From contig JAFVAY010000006.1 in assembly GCA_017480325.1 (NCBI GenBank), positions 61,950-125,949 of the forward strand: 64,000 nucleotides of DNA. The letters run 5' to 3'. Positions 51,365 through 62,080 of this stretch are shown piece after piece. The stretch is from Clostridiales bacterium (lineage in GTDB: Bacteria > Bacillota > Clostridia > Saccharofermentanales > Saccharofermentanaceae). Position 1 is the stretch's first letter, and the number at the start of each line of letters is the position of its first letter. Made by a program: the position numbers and the translations under genes. The notes under the pieces were generated by a model. The model was not told the DNA's origin. It saw only the letters and a list, made by a program, of their open reading frames with translations, and made no database searches.

Positions 51365-52598
51365 CGCGTACCGATTCTATCAGATCCTCCTCGTTAAAAT
51401 CGAATAAGACATTATAGCTTCTGGAGCCCGTATTCACCTCTATTACGTAATCAGACTCATCCACGAAGGGATAAGAGGTCAGAAGCTGGGCTCTGGACAT
51501 ACCGTTATAAATGTTATAGCCGATACTGTAGGCAGAGCTTCCGATAAGCCTGATCGAGGTAAGCGTACCGCTCCAACTATCAGAAGTTTCATAAGCGTCA
51601 TCGAATCTCAGAAGCAGTCCCGGATAAAGGATCATGATCCTTCCCTCATCGAAGTCTATGTTAAGAGAAGACGGCTCGCCCATTATTGTCAGAAGCTGCC
51701 CGTATGAGTATTCATTCCCGACACGGATCAGTCTCTCATCACCTCTTACGAGATATACAAGGTTGATATCGGAAGCGACGGATATCTTGTCATCGATGTT
51801 ATAATTACCGTCATCCTGCAGGGTCAGAACGACATTATGATCCTCGAAGCTGTTGCCGTCTGAGGATAAAGTCTCCGGTATCCTTACTGACATCTGGCCG
51901 GGAACCAACGTGGTGATCTCGAATTCAGAAGGATTGGATCTCACTCTGAGCCTGTAGTAATCACAAAGCAATGAGGCCTTCGCATAGACAACATCATCGG
52001 TGTAGGCGGCATCCGTAAGACTCGGGGCAAGAAGCGTCTTTACTGCGTCTATATTCCCCTCCTCCAGAAGCGTGAAATAGTGATTGCCGTAATTATAGAT
52101 GCTGATGATCGACGTTACCCAATCCTTGGATATATATACGGTACCCTCCGGTGATACGCTGTAGAAAATATAAAGCGGATATTCTACATCTGAGGAATAA
52201 AGAAGCTGAGCCCCTTTGATCTGTCCGTATTCATTAAGTATCCTGTTGCCGAGAAGATACGCACATTCGTCGTCACTCATTATTCGGAAGGATACGACCT
52301 TTCCGTTGTTATCCTGAGTAGATATATCGCGAAGTATATTTATGTACTCGTAGAAGTAGGAATAGGACAACCCCTCTGTCTGGAATTCGGGAATGCTCGA
52401 ATATGCATCGGCAGTCTTGTTCTTATCATTGATAGAGCTTATAAGAACTCTGGTCATCTCCTGAATGGACAACTCCTCCTGAACGACGATCCTCTCCTGA
52501 ACGTTATTCCTGATCTGATCGGCGATATTACAGGCACTCGAAGAGAATATGAACAGTGAACTAATGACAAGCACCATCATTCTCTTCAGGTTATTCAT
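51354..52598 (-). CDS. Lipoprotein of unknown function
   Basis: 414 residues. A lipoprotein signal peptide is clear: MNNLKRMMVLVISSLFIFSS, then SAC with the lipidation cysteine. Two parts can be seen. About residues 60-300 carry an NTF2-like or repeated alpha-beta pattern. The last 110 residues (GNEYSYGQLLTIMGEPSSLN, then GMSRAQLLTSYPF) look like duplicated SmpA/BLIP-type folds. The start overlaps the stop of the larger lipoprotein gene as TGATG, so they are translationally coupled. Confidence 0.7.
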   Translation of the reverse strand: MNNLKRMMVLVISSLFIFSSSACNIADQIRNNVQERIVVQEELSIQEMTRVLISSINDKNKTADAYSSIPEFQTEGLSYSYFYEYINILRDISTQDNNGKVVSFRIMSDDECAYLLGNRILNEYGQIKGAQLLYSSDVEYPLYIFYSVSPEGTVYISKDWVTSIISIYNYGNHYFTLLEEGNIDAVKTLLAPSLTDAAYTDDVVYAKASLLCDYYRLRVRSNPSEFEITTLVPGQMSVRIPETLSSDGNSFEDHNVVLTLQDDGNYNIDDKISVASDINLVYLVRGDERLIRVGNEYSYGQLLTIMGEPSSLNIDFDEGRIMILYPGLLLRFDDAYETSDSWSGTLTSIRLIGSSAYSIGYNIYNGMSRAQLLTSYPFVDESDYVIEVNTGSRSYNVLFDFNEEDLIESVRVTG

Positions 52599-54988
52599 CA
52601 GGATATCTCCTCCTCTACCGTGGCCTCGAAGGCTGCTATAGCATCATCAGCAGATAAATAATCGCCGTTGACATAAGCTCGTGCTGTACTGACAAAGTTC
52701 TCATCAATGGTCCTGTCATAAGGGGTAACGGTAGAAGCATCTATATTCCACGCCACCTGAGAGAACACACTGAAGGGATTTTGGCCGTTAAGCCATGTCT
52801 CACAGTAAGAATCATCCTCTGCACAATCCATCATAACACTTATGTTGTTGACGGTCATACCGTCCTCGGTCATCTCGATAAGATTATTCTCATTAGTGGT
52901 CAGGTCACGGATAAAGTCAGCAGCCGCTGCTTCCATATCACAGTAGGAGGTCACGAATATGAAGTTTCCGCCGTCAAAGTATGCTTCGGGAGGCATTACG
53001 ATACCCCAGTCTCCCGAATGGTTAGGTCTTAGGAACAGCTCGCCGAAGCGCATGGTACCGAAGTACGCCAGAGCTGTTCTGTTCGCTATCCTGGAGGTCC
53101 AAGAAGAGCTCCATCTGTTGACATCGAAGGTCAACTCCTCTCCTGTCAGTGCATCCAGGAACGGCAGGAAATCAGCCATATAATCAGGGGTACTGACATT
53201 ACCCTGTGCGTCGAACCAACTCTCTCCCACGCCGAGGATATATGCATCCTCCACATCAGCAGTACACGAGAACAGACGTCTTTGTCCGCCTGAAGCTTCA
53301 TTGACAGCTCTTGCAGTTTGAAGCACGGAATCCCAGGACGAGAATAACGGAGCAACATCATCTGGCTCGTTAACCCCCATCTCGGACATCATTGCACTTC
53401 TGCAGTAGAATACAGCTCCGGGAGTCACCTCCCAGGTAGCACCCTTGATAACTGAATTCTCATCAGCAGTCAGGGCGAAAATATACTCATACATATACTG
53501 AAGCTCAGAATATGAAATACCTATATCGTTAAGCGGAACGGTCATGTCGCTCATAGCATATCTTCTGACATATGAGCTGTCACAGATGATGATATCCGGA
53601 GCATCCTCTCCCGATGCCAGGACAGAATCCAATCTGTCAGCGAAGATATTCATGCTTAATGTAGTGTAATCGAAGTCTACGTCGGTATAGTCATTAGCTA
53701 TATCGATCGCGGTCCTGCTGTCCGTGTATATCTCGAGGGTTGCATTGTCCTCGTCATTGGAATTAGTGACCGCATCAGGCGATATCAGCTCCGAATATCT
53801 GTCGGGATCAAGATTGATAATAACTCCCACGTCAGCCTCGCCTGCCGGACTCCCGTTATTGTATACGATGATGGTATAATCTCCGGACTCCAACGATGCC
53901 TCACTGTAGGTACATACGGCTATACCGTCGAATACCTCGGCATCTGCGCCGCTAATAATAAGCTCGTCTCCGTAATAGATATCAAAGGTCAGATCCATGG
54001 ATCTGCCGGAATCGATATAGCGGTCGTTAAGCCATATCTTGGCAACAAGCGATGAGGGGTTGTAGTAGATCCCCGAGCTGTCCGTATACTGCCAGACTAT
54101 ATTATCGATGGCAGTATCATCCGGGAATAATGCAGAGCTTAACGAACATGGCTTATGGTCCTCATAGAAGAATCTTCCGTGATTAAGAACCACCAGCCTG
54201 TAGTCATACTCGGGAAGGCAGTCAAAATCCAAGCTTGTATCTGCGACATTAAGAGGGAACGATACCCCATTTCCGTCTTCATCGTAGACAGGTATTCCCT
54301 CGTAGATAAGTTCATTGTTCCTGTAGTATTCGTAGGACAGTTCGTGATTAACTCCCGAGGACAGATATTCGTCGCTTAAGTCGTAATGACAGCTTATGCC
54401 CTGAGTGTCAAGAAAGCTTCCGTCCTCATTGGTGCTGGTCCAGGTGCGATCGGTAAGGACGGTGTTGCCGTCAAGAATGAAATCGTAGGACGGATAATAA
54501 AGCGAACCGTAGAGATTATCAGCGATCTCCTGAGAGTTCATAACACACCAGCGACCGCTGATCTTCTTAAGAACTACACTTACGCTGACATCATTCTTTC
54601 CGTAGGAATTAAGATTATCAAAAAACTCTTCTCTTCCGGTAGGCGCAGCAGCGATAGAGGCATTGACATTAGGCATAACGAGGGTGTAATGCGCCACAAG
54701 GGTACCGCCCTCTCCTCTTCCGGATCCATCCCCCTCGAATCTGTAGTGAGTAGCATTGAGGATCATCTCCACAGCTATATTCTTATAATCGATTCCGAGG
54801 TAACGATCGAGAGTCGAATTACCGTCGAAGCAAAGAGCATCAGCGGCTTCGGTATCGAGTGAAAGAAGGGCGTTGATATACGCATCGGAAGCTGCTCGGG
54901 AAGCCCCCTTAACAGAGGAACATCCCACTGATCCTGCGAATATTACTATGGCGGCTAATGTCGCCACCCCTCTCAGTCGAATACCCAT
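52598..54988 (-). CDS. Large lipoprotein with solute-binding-protein-like C-terminus
   Basis: 796 residues from ATG 54988 (MGIRLRGVATLAAIVIFAGS, then VGC as lipobox); the longer frame has no start signal. The N-terminal 160 residues resemble an NTF2-like unit, the middle (about 180-420) has beta-rich repeats, and the last 360 (PDIIICDSSYVRRYAMSD, then NRTALAYFGTMRFGELFL) follow the pattern of family 1 extracellular solute-binding proteins. No ABC permease genes lie nearby, so transport is doubtful; a surface sensor or scaffold working with the coupled lipoprotein is an alternative. Confidence 0.65.
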   Translation of the reverse strand: MGIRLRGVATLAAIVIFAGSVGCSSVKGASRAASDAYINALLSLDTEAADALCFDGNSTLDRYLGIDYKNIAVEMILNATHYRFEGDGSGRGEGGTLVAHYTLVMPNVNASIAAAPTGREEFFDNLNSYGKNDVSVSVVLKKISGRWCVMNSQEIADNLYGSLYYPSYDFILDGNTVLTDRTWTSTNEDGSFLDTQGISCHYDLSDEYLSSGVNHELSYEYYRNNELIYEGIPVYDEDGNGVSFPLNVADTSLDFDCLPEYDYRLVVLNHGRFFYEDHKPCSLSSALFPDDTAIDNIVWQYTDSSGIYYNPSSLVAKIWLNDRYIDSGRSMDLTFDIYYGDELIISGADAEVFDGIAVCTYSEASLESGDYTIIVYNNGSPAGEADVGVIINLDPDRYSELISPDAVTNSNDEDNATLEIYTDSRTAIDIANDYTDVDFDYTTLSMNIFADRLDSVLASGEDAPDIIICDSSYVRRYAMSDMTVPLNDIGISYSELQYMYEYIFALTADENSVIKGATWEVTPGAVFYCRSAMMSEMGVNEPDDVAPLFSSWDSVLQTARAVNEASGGQRRLFSCTADVEDAYILGVGESWFDAQGNVSTPDYMADFLPFLDALTGEELTFDVNRWSSSWTSRIANRTALAYFGTMRFGELFLRPNHSGDWGIVMPPEAYFDGGNFIFVTSYCDMEAAAADFIRDLTTNENNLIEMTEDGMTVNNISVMMDCAEDDSYCETWLNGQNPFSVFSQVAWNIDASTVTPYDRTIDENFVSTARAYVNGDYLSADDAIAAFEATVEEEIS

Positions 54989-54990
54989 TA

Positions 54991-55785
54991 TTAATTCATT
55001 CTGCCTTTTACAGCCTCGAAGATAACTATACCTGCAGCAACAGCGGCATTCAAGCTGTTGACGTTTCCGGCCATGGGAATAGACAGGAGATAATCGCATT
55101 CCTTACGAACGATATCTCTCATCCCCTCGCCCTCACTTCCTATGACGATGGCTATCGAACCCTTATAATCTGCCTTATCGTAAGGGGTCTGCCCCTCGGC
55201 AGCGGTTCCGAACACCCAGAAACCGTGCTTTTCCTTAAGATCACGAAGAGTAGCCGCTACATTGGTAACTCTAGCGACGGGGACATATTCGATAGCTCCG
55301 GCGGAAGCCTTTGCAACTACGCTGTCTAAGCCTATGGATCTATGCTTGGGGATGATAACTCCGTCCACTCCGGCAGCATCCGCGATCCTTAAGATCGATC
55401 CGAGATTATAGGCATCCTTAAGCTCGTCAAGAACCACAAGTACCGGATCTCTGTCCTCTGATCTCACCTTCTCTATTATGTCCTCGACGGCCACATACTC
55501 ATGACTTGCCACAGCGGCAATAACGCCCTGATGATTATGAGTCTGACTTATGCGGTCAAGTGCATCCCTTCTTGATCTGACAACAGGGATCTTACGCTTA
55601 TCGGCCTCGTTAAGAATTCTGCTTAAGACGGGATCGGGCTTCTTACCGTCCTTAGACTCGAGTACCCAAAGCTTATTGATCTCCCGTCCGGCTTTCAGTG
55701 CCTCGAGGACCGAATTTCTTCCCTCAAGTCTGTCATTAGCGGGGACAACATCGGTATTTCTTCTTGAAGGTCTTTCCTTACTCAC
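54991..55785 (-). CDS. rlmB: 23S rRNA (guanosine-2'-O)-methyltransferase RlmB-like (TrmH family)
   Basis: 264 residues from a GTG start that overlaps mrnC by 8 bp. An N-terminal substrate-binding domain (LEGRNSVLEALKAGREINKL) precedes a SPOUT methyltransferase with the knot motifs LDELKDAYNLGSILRIADAA, VVIGSEGEGM and LSIPMAGNVNSLNAAVAAGI. It methylates rRNA with SAM. The first 15 residues are an extra basic tail. Operon with mrnC and cysS, as in Bacillus. Confidence 0.92.
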   Translation of the reverse strand: MSKERPSRRNTDVVPANDRLEGRNSVLEALKAGREINKLWVLESKDGKKPDPVLSRILNEADKRKIPVVRSRRDALDRISQTHNHQGVIAAVASHEYVAVEDIIEKVRSEDRDPVLVVLDELKDAYNLGSILRIADAAGVDGVIIPKHRSIGLDSVVAKASAGAIEYVPVARVTNVAATLRDLKEKHGFWVFGTAAEGQTPYDKADYKGSIAIVIGSEGEGMRDIVRKECDYLLSIPMAGNVNSLNAAVAAGIVIFEAVKGRMN

Positions 55786-56179
55786 CGTCGATCACCTCAA
55801 ATGCTTTCTGAATTATGTAATCAAGTCTGTCACCCTGATTATCGAGGAACAAATACCCCAATAAAGCTTCGAACCCTGTGGCATTCATATAATCCATAGG
55901 GCTCGCGTTCTTAGACATAGTGGGAGAATTGGAGTTCCTTCCTCTCAGGAAGTATTCATGTTCAATCTCTGTAAGCTCATCAGTCAACATCATGGCGGCT
56001 TTGGCCTGTGAGGAGGCGGATACATACTTCACGTTAAGCTTATGCATCTTACCTGAATTGGCGGCCGTCCTCTCACTTACATGACATCGGGAATAAAGCT
56101 CGTAAACCGAATCCCCGATGTATGCAAGGACTGATGGATTGATCTCTCTTAAGTCAGTGGCAATGAAAGGAATTATCAC
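55778..56179 (-). CDS. mrnC: Mini-ribonuclease III
   Basis: 133 residues from GTG 56179, overlapping the cysS stop as GTGA. It is an RNase III catalytic domain without a dsRNA-binding domain: LAYIGDSVYELYSR carries the first acidic signature and YMNATGFEALLGYLFL the second. In Bacillus it matures 23S rRNA ends. The cysS-mrnC-rlmB order is conserved. Confidence 0.95.
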   Translation of the reverse strand: MIIPFIATDLREINPSVLAYIGDSVYELYSRCHVSERTAANSGKMHKLNVKYVSASSQAKAAMMLTDELTEIEHEYFLRGRNSNSPTMSKNASPMDYMNATGFEALLGYLFLDNQGDRLDYIIQKAFEVIDGE

Positions 56180-57585
56180 AGTTTCTCTACCTGAGGTCCC
56201 TGAGGGGTATCCTTAACTGAATAACCCTTGGAGGTGATGAGATCTCTTATACGGTCTGCCTCGGCAAAGTCCTTGTTCTTCTTCGCCTGAGCGCGCTGCT
56301 CCACAAGCTCCGTTATCTCGGACGGAATACCGTCCTCCTCTTCCTCGCTTAAGACGATACCGAGAACATCCGTTAACTCTAGTAAAGTATCATATGCATT
56401 CTTCAATGCCTTCCTGCTACACTTACCTGAGGATACGCCGGTATTGGCGGCCTTAACGAGACCGAAGATATCCGTTATGGCATCAGCTGTATTAAGGTCA
56501 TCATCCATATGTGCGATGAAGCTGTTCTTCTGATCTTCGCAGGCCTTGATAAGCTCTTCGTCACCGCTTCCGTCACCTTCGGTATCACTGTCGATGTTGA
56601 ACTTCAAGGTTGAAGCACATGTGGATATCCTCTGAAGAGAGGCCTGAGCCGCGATCAACTGCTTATCCGAGAAATTGATCGGCATACGGTAGTGACCTGT
56701 AAGGATAAAGAATCTGATTACCGGATACGGGAAATGTGCGACGATATCTCTTATGGTGAAGAAGTTGCCAAGAGACTTACTCATCTTCTCTCCGTCGACA
56801 TTAACAAAAGCGTTGTGGACCCAGTAGTTGGCAAGGCAGCAGCCGTTGGCACACTCGGACTGAGCGATCTCGTTCTCATGATGAGGGAAGATAAGATCCT
56901 GTCCGCCGCCGTGAATATCGATCGTCTCACCCAGATGCTTCTTGATCATGGCAGAGCACTCGATGTGCCAGCCGGGTCTTCCCTCTCCCCAAGGCGAGGA
57001 CCAGAAGGGCTCTCCCTCCTTCTTAAACTTCCACAGTGCGAAGTCGCCGGGATTCTTCTTGCCCTCGTATGAAGCCTGTCTCTCACCGCCTCCCGCGACT
57101 AGCTCATCGAGCTTATAGTGTGAGAGCTTGCCGTAGTGATCGTTCTTGGAAACATCGTAGTAAACACCGTCACCCTCGATCACATAAGCTATCCCCTTGT
57201 CGAAAAGCGATTGAACAATGCCGAGTATCGCGTCAATGGATTCGGTAGCTCTCGGCTGATACGTAGGTCTTTTACAGTTAAGACCGTCTGCATCGACGTA
57301 GTATTCAGCGATATACTTATCTGCGATATCCTTAACGGTAACGCCCTCTTCGTGAGCACGATTGATCATCTTGTCATCAATGTCGGTAAAGTTCTGACAG
57401 AACTCCACCTCATAGCCTCTGTACTCCAGATATCTTCTCAGCGTATCGAAGGTAACAAACGGTCTGGCGTTACCTAAGTGAAAGTAGTTATACACCGTAG
57501 GCCCGCAGGCGTACATCTTAACGTGTCCTTCAGTGATCGGAACGAATTCTTCCTTGTATCTGGTCAGTGTGTTATAAAGCTTCAT
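56176..57585 (-). CDS. cysS: Cysteinyl-tRNA synthetase
   Basis: 469 residues. It charges tRNA-Cys. HIGH-type YNYFHLGNARPFVTFDTLRR, zinc ligands in WHIECSAMIKKHLG and FPHHENEIAQSEC, KMSKS motif GEKMSKSLGNFFTIRD, and the anticodon-binding C-terminus are present. GGAGAGAGG precedes the ATG. A structured 200-nt leader with a U run lies upstream (57610-57797), implying attenuation control. Confidence 0.98.
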   Translation of the reverse strand: MKLYNTLTRYKEEFVPITEGHVKMYACGPTVYNYFHLGNARPFVTFDTLRRYLEYRGYEVEFCQNFTDIDDKMINRAHEEGVTVKDIADKYIAEYYVDADGLNCKRPTYQPRATESIDAILGIVQSLFDKGIAYVIEGDGVYYDVSKNDHYGKLSHYKLDELVAGGGERQASYEGKKNPGDFALWKFKKEGEPFWSSPWGEGRPGWHIECSAMIKKHLGETIDIHGGGQDLIFPHHENEIAQSECANGCCLANYWVHNAFVNVDGEKMSKSLGNFFTIRDIVAHFPYPVIRFFILTGHYRMPINFSDKQLIAAQASLQRISTCASTLKFNIDSDTEGDGSGDEELIKACEDQKNSFIAHMDDDLNTADAITDIFGLVKAANTGVSSGKCSRKALKNAYDTLLELTDVLGIVLSEEEEDGIPSEITELVEQRAQAKKNKDFAEADRIRDLITSKGYSVKDTPQGPQVEKL

Positions 57586-57609
57586 TTTCCTCTCTCCGTT
57601 TCTTTACAC

Positions 57610-57797
57610 AAAAAAAGGCCTGAATTGAGTGAACCCCGCTTGACCCCTCGAATTCTCAAGGGCGGTACCCTGCAACCGCTTTCAACCTTCCAACTTAAAA
57701 GGCTTGATCTACGCCGGCTGACTCCGGGTTCCAATTAACGTCATGTAGGTTCAATGTAGAGCCCACCCGCCTCAGGTTGCCTATATTATAAATTATA
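57610..57797 (-). promoter_or_regulatory. Structured cysS leader with possible attenuator
   Basis: Two TATAAT boxes on the minus strand (57797-57792 and 57790-57785) are followed by about 170 nt that hold GGCAACC (57781-57775) able to pair with GGTTGC (57677-57672), an AGGGTACCGCCCT hairpin (57671-57659), a TTGAG/CTCAA pair, and a run of seven Us (57616-57610). AGGG-TACCGC looks like the T-box core with TGG missing. It could be a degenerate T-box or another leader; nothing else is coded in this gap. Confidence 0.4.
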
Positions 57798-57826
57798 TGC
57801 GCGAATAAATCCACAACCCCGGATCT

Positions 57827-58564
57827 TCAGTATGATTCCTTGTTAAGCACTGCCCTGTTACCGCATAGAGCACAGCATAGGACCTGTGCCGCTCCGGCTT
57901 CATATAAGGCGCATGCAGCCTCATGAAGAGTATTCCCTGTCGTTGCAACATCATCAATAAGAATGACCCTTAGGCGAGCTATATCGTAATCCTTCGAAGT
58001 CTTGAAGGCTCCATGAACATTAAGGCTTCTTTGAGCATTGTCGGTTATCTCGGTCTGTCTTTCCGTATCCTTTATTCTCGTAAGAACTCCGCTCACTGAA
58101 GGGATATTACATACCAAGGACGCTCCCTTAGAGATAAGTTCGGCCTGATTGTAGCCCCTCTCCTTCAGTCTTCCGGAGGACAAGGGGATCGGGACCATAA
58201 GATCGGCAGCGATACCGTCCTTTACCATCAGGCTTCCTAGCAGAGCTCCAGAGAATTCCGCTAGCTCGGGACACGAGTGGAATTTCATCCTAGGAACGGC
58301 AGTCTCGAAGAAGCCCTTGTACGGGAAAGGCATGTATAGCGGAAGCTGCGGATAAGGGTCTCCTTTATAGGGCTCCGATAAGCAGGTGAAGAATCTTTGA
58401 TCCGGGGTCTGGGGCACTACCTTAGAGAGGCAATCGAAGCATATGTGAAAGCCTTCAGGTACGGCATAGGGTATCCTCCCGTCAGCATCGGGAAATTTGC
58501 CGCAGACTAAGCAGTTATGAGGCAGTATCGTATCAATCGCGTCCCTTATCAGAGTCATCTTCAT
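57827..58564 (-). CDS. comF: ComF-family phosphoribosyltransferase-like protein
   Basis: 245 residues. An N-terminal zinc ribbon (CLVCGKFP, then CFDCLSKV) and the PRPP-binding motif RVILIDDVATTGNTLHEA are the ComF marks; VPIPLSSGRLKERGYNQAEL precedes it as usual. ComF helps DNA uptake or primosome assembly in competence. Its start overlaps recD2 by 32 bp. With dprA and comM in this window, several competence-associated genes are present. Confidence 0.9.
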   Translation of the reverse strand: MKMTLIRDAIDTILPHNCLVCGKFPDADGRIPYAVPEGFHICFDCLSKVVPQTPDQRFFTCLSEPYKGDPYPQLPLYMPFPYKGFFETAVPRMKFHSCPELAEFSGALLGSLMVKDGIAADLMVPIPLSSGRLKERGYNQAELISKGASLVCNIPSVSGVLTRIKDTERQTEITDNAQRSLNVHGAFKTSKDYDIARLRVILIDDVATTGNTLHEAACALYEAGAAQVLCCALCGNRAVLNKESY

Positions 58565-60854
58565 GTCTCCCTGCTACGATAGAGAGAAAACCTGGCAATG
58601 ATGTCTTGCGGGTGAACTCACCCTCCGATCGAAGCATCTTAGACAGTCTGTCGCCTGAATCAATTATCGTAACCTTATTCCTTCCCCTTGTAACAGCCGT
58701 ATACAGAAGCTTTCTGTTAGACAGCCTGTAATTCATAGCTCCGAGCGCAAGCGCTACGGAATCGAACTCACAGCCCTGAGCCTTATGTACCGTAAGAGCA
58801 TAGGCCAGGTCAATATCGGATATGGTCTTTCTGTCATAGCCTATACGGCGATCCTGGTCAAATTCGAAGTCATACTTTCCCGTCAAGACCTCGTAGCCTA
58901 AGAATCTTCCTATCTCTCCGTTAAAGACTCCCCTCGATATCTCATTCGCCTTCGGATCAAAGTATTCGATGGAGTAGTTATTTCTGATCTGCATAACGAT
59001 ATCCCCGGGATAAAGCTCGAGATCAGCTCCCGCCTTGACCGCTTCATCGGAGCCTTCATTATGCTCCTTCTGAAGTATGCGGTTAAGATACTCGGTCCCC
59101 AGCTCCTTACGTCTCGTCGGACTCAGGATAGAGAAATCCTTGTCCTTATTCTCGAGCGATAATCTGATGACATGGGGCAGTGCCTCTTCATCCGTCGCAG
59201 TCTTAATTATCTCGAAGTCCTCTCCCGGGACCGGATACTCACCTCTTAATATCCTTACGGCGTTCGACGCGATAGAACTGTCCTCATCCTGCCTGAAGAT
59301 GTACTTAAGCTTCACACAGGAGATGACCTCGCAGGACAGAAGGTCTGACAGAAGATTACCTGCGCCCACAGACGGCAGCTGTTCGGGATCCCCCACCAGT
59401 ATCAGAGATGCTCCGGGCTTTAACGCATCAAGCAATGCCTTGAAGAGAAATATGTCTATCATGGAAGCCTCATCCGCGACGATCACTCTCTGTTCAAGCG
59501 GATTTGCTCTGTTTCTGCCGAACAGAGCATCCTCTTCATAGCCGTCCTCTTCATCCTCCGACGGGACGCTCATCTCAAGAAGTCTATGTATCGTACATGC
59601 ATCTACTCCCGAGGCCTCGGATAATCTCTTGGCAGCTCTTCCGGTGGGAGCACAGAATGCGAAGTCTATCTTCGCTGATCTGAAGTGCTCGGCCAGAATA
59701 GATGTGATGGTGGTCTTGCCTGTACCGGGGCCACCCGTAATGATGGCAAGGGGAGAATACATACACATAAACAGAGCATCCTCCTGCAAGGGATCGAGCG
59801 TAATCCCCCTCTTCTCGCCCATGAGCCTTATCTTCTTACGAGTCTTCTCTTCGTCAGGAACAACCTTCTTCGCTGTCAGGAAATTTTCTATCTCCTTCTT
59901 GATGGCATGCTCCGTCCCGAAATAGGTCTTACCTGCTATCCTCGCCCCCTCATCATCAGCATCACATCCTACACATTTGTTGTCCTTAAACCTGTAGATA
60001 ACGATGTACTTATTATCCTTGGCACGCACGAGAGCATCCTGATATAATCCGTCGAAAACCTCATCCGGTATCTGTCCTCCGGTATCGGCAGCAAGCAAAG
60101 CCATAGTCCTTTGCCTGACCTTGGAGGGCTCAAGATACGTGTCTCCCGTCTCCTCGTGAGCAGATGCTACAGCACTTACTATAGCCCCCTCGAAGCGAGA
60201 GATACTTAGCAGCTCCATATTAAGTCTTCTGGCTATGTATTCACAGGTATCAAAGCCTATCCCTCCCACCTTCATGAGACTGTAGGGATTATCCTTGATA
60301 CAGGCTATGCTATCCTTGCCGAATATACTGTAGACCTTATCGGCCTTACCCTTCGTAAGCCCCATCAGCCTCAGGTCAAGAAGAGTTCTGTAGTAATCCG
60401 GTTCCTCCTCGAGCTTCTCTGAGATGCCGGAAAGCTTATCGATACTAAGCCCTTCTACCTCTTTTATAACCTCGAGAGGATCCTTAACGATAGCCGCCAG
60501 CACATCTGCGCCGTATATCTCGGCAAGCCTTGATGCCAGCACCTCACCTATATCCTTGAAGGTATCCTTGAGAAAGCCTGCGACGTAGGTTTTATCTGTG
60601 TTGCCGTCATCGCACGCTTCGATCAGTGTAGCTGATATCTGAAGCTGATTCTGATATGTGGTGACCCGGCCTTCAACATGATAGCTTATACCTACTGCAA
60701 GATTACCGGGAAAGCTACCCTTAACGGAGAAGCCGCCCTTACAGGCGAAGATAACGAAACCGTTCCGCTCATAAATAAGCTTGACGGCAGTTACAACTCC
60801 GTCAAGCTCTTTACAGATATCATCTGTCGATAATCGTCTTATATCATCTGTCAA
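58533..60854 (-). CDS. recD2: RecD2-type 5'-3' DNA helicase
   Basis: 773 residues from a TTG that overlaps the metK stop as TTGA; no early ATG is available. The N-terminal OB-like region (about 1-90) and helix-hairpin-helix repeats ([14 protein letters not shown]) precede the SF1B helicase core: Walker [18 protein letters not shown], Walker [15 protein letters not shown]-x-R region [10 protein letters not shown], and [15 protein letters not shown]. It unwinds DNA in repair; no RecBC partners are needed. Confidence 0.93.
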   Translation of the reverse strand: MTDDIRRLSTDDICKELDGVVTAVKLIYERNGFVIFACKGGFSVKGSFPGNLAVGISYHVEGRVTTYQNQLQISATLIEACDDGNTDKTYVAGFLKDTFKDIGEVLASRLAEIYGADVLAAIVKDPLEVIKEVEGLSIDKLSGISEKLEEEPDYYRTLLDLRLMGLTKGKADKVYSIFGKDSIACIKDNPYSLMKVGGIGFDTCEYIARRLNMELLSISRFEGAIVSAVASAHEETGDTYLEPSKVRQRTMALLAADTGGQIPDEVFDGLYQDALVRAKDNKYIVIYRFKDNKCVGCDADDEGARIAGKTYFGTEHAIKKEIENFLTAKKVVPDEEKTRKKIRLMGEKRGITLDPLQEDALFMCMYSPLAIITGGPGTGKTTITSILAEHFRSAKIDFAFCAPTGRAAKRLSEASGVDACTIHRLLEMSVPSEDEEDGYEEDALFGRNRANPLEQRVIVADEASMIDIFLFKALLDALKPGASLILVGDPEQLPSVGAGNLLSDLLSCEVISCVKLKYIFRQDEDSSIASNAVRILRGEYPVPGEDFEIIKTATDEEALPHVIRLSLENKDKDFSILSPTRRKELGTEYLNRILQKEHNEGSDEAVKAGADLELYPGDIVMQIRNNYSIEYFDPKANEISRGVFNGEIGRFLGYEVLTGKYDFEFDQDRRIGYDRKTISDIDLAYALTVHKAQGCEFDSVALALGAMNYRLSNRKLLYTAVTRGRNKVTIIDSGDRLSKMLRSEGEFTRKTSLPGFLSIVAGRHEDDSDKGRD

Positions 60855-62041
60855 AGCTTAGAAGCCTCTTCCCTGAAGGCATCCACCAGGTCAAGTCTCT
60901 CCCAGTAAAAGTCCGCATCCTCTCTTCCGAAGTGTCCGTAGGCAGCTGTCTTCTTATAGATAGGACGTCGTAAATCCAGATCCTTAATGATTGCTGCCGG
61001 ACGAAGATCGCAGATCTTATTAACGATCGACGCGAGCTTCGTATCATCGATCTTACCTGTCCCGAAGGTATCAACCATTACGGATACCGGGCGAGCAACA
61101 CCGATAGCGTAAGCGATCTGGACCTCACACTCATTGGCAAGACCTGCCGCTACTATATTCTTGGCGATATGACGTGCCGCGTAAGCCGCACTTCTGTCCA
61201 CCTTCGTAGGATCCTTTCCGGAGAAGCATCCGCCTCCGTGACGGCCGAAGCCTCCGTATGTATCGACTATGATCTTTCTTCCCGTAAGGCCCGTATCTCC
61301 TGCAGGACCTCCTATAACGAACCGGCCTGTAGGATTGATGAATATTCTGGTCTGATCATCCATAAGCTCGGGAGAGATCACCGCCTCGATAACGTTCTTT
61401 GTAACAAATTCTCTTACGGTAGCCTCGTCTACGGTATCCCTGTGCTGAGTGGAGACAACAACAGTATCGATCCTCTTAGGCTTAGGGCCTTCATACTCTA
61501 CCGTTACCTGACTCTTACCGTCGGGGCTTAAGAAGCTGTCAGGATCGTTCTTCCTGACCTCGGCAAGCTTCATAGCAAGCTTATGGGACAGTGAGATAGG
61601 AAGAGGCATATATTCGGGTGTGTCATCATTAGCATATCCGAACATCATTCCCTGATCTCCGGCGCCGATATCAAGCTGTCCCTCACCTCTGGTCTCATAT
61701 GCATCATTAACGCCCTGAGCGATATCGGGAGACTGCTCATCAATTGATGTCATGACCGCACATGTCTTATAGTCGAAGCTGACATCGCTACCGTTATAAC
61801 CGATCTCCTTTAAGGTGTTTCTTGCAACACTCGGAATATCAACATATGAATCCGTCGTGATCTCACCTGCTATTACGATCATGCCCGTTGCCGCGAAGGT
61901 CTCGCACGCGACTCTTGCCATAGGATCATTCTCGAGAATTGCATCCAGAACCGCATCGGATATCTGATCGCACACCTTATCGGGATGGCCCTCGGTTACG
62001 GACTCTGATGTAAAAAGCCATTTACCTTCGTTTTTCTTCAT
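60851..62041 (-). CDS. metK: S-adenosylmethionine synthetase
   Basis: 396 residues, full length. It joins ATP and methionine to make [23 protein letters not shown], the loop [32 protein letters not shown], and the phosphate-binding [20 protein letters not shown] are conserved. GGCGGTG precedes the ATG. The leader is short, about 35 nt, so there is no room for a SAM riboswitch. The promoter is a TTGTGG/TAGAAT pair with 10-bp repeats upstream. Confidence 0.98.
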   Translation of the reverse strand: MKKNEGKWLFTSESVTEGHPDKVCDQISDAVLDAILENDPMARVACETFAATGMIVIAGEITTDSYVDIPSVARNTLKEIGYNGSDVSFDYKTCAVMTSIDEQSPDIAQGVNDAYETRGEGQLDIGAGDQGMMFGYANDDTPEYMPLPISLSHKLAMKLAEVRKNDPDSFLSPDGKSQVTVEYEGPKPKRIDTVVVSTQHRDTVDEATVREFVTKNVIEAVISPELMDDQTRIFINPTGRFVIGGPAGDTGLTGRKIIVDTYGGFGRHGGGCFSGKDPTKVDRSAAYAARHIAKNIVAAGLANECEVQIAYAIGVARPVSVMVDTFGTGKIDDTKLASIVNKICDLRPAAIIKDLDLRRPIYKKTAAYGHFGREDADFYWERLDLVDAFREEASKL

Positions 62042-62080
62042 TGTTACACCGCCTTTATTACTTATTATCCCTTCTGACCG

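Noticed and set aside
57610..57797. Canonical T-box riboswitch for cysS
   Set aside because: The UGGN tRNA-binding sequence and a Cys specifier loop cannot be found; kept only as a possible degenerate leader.
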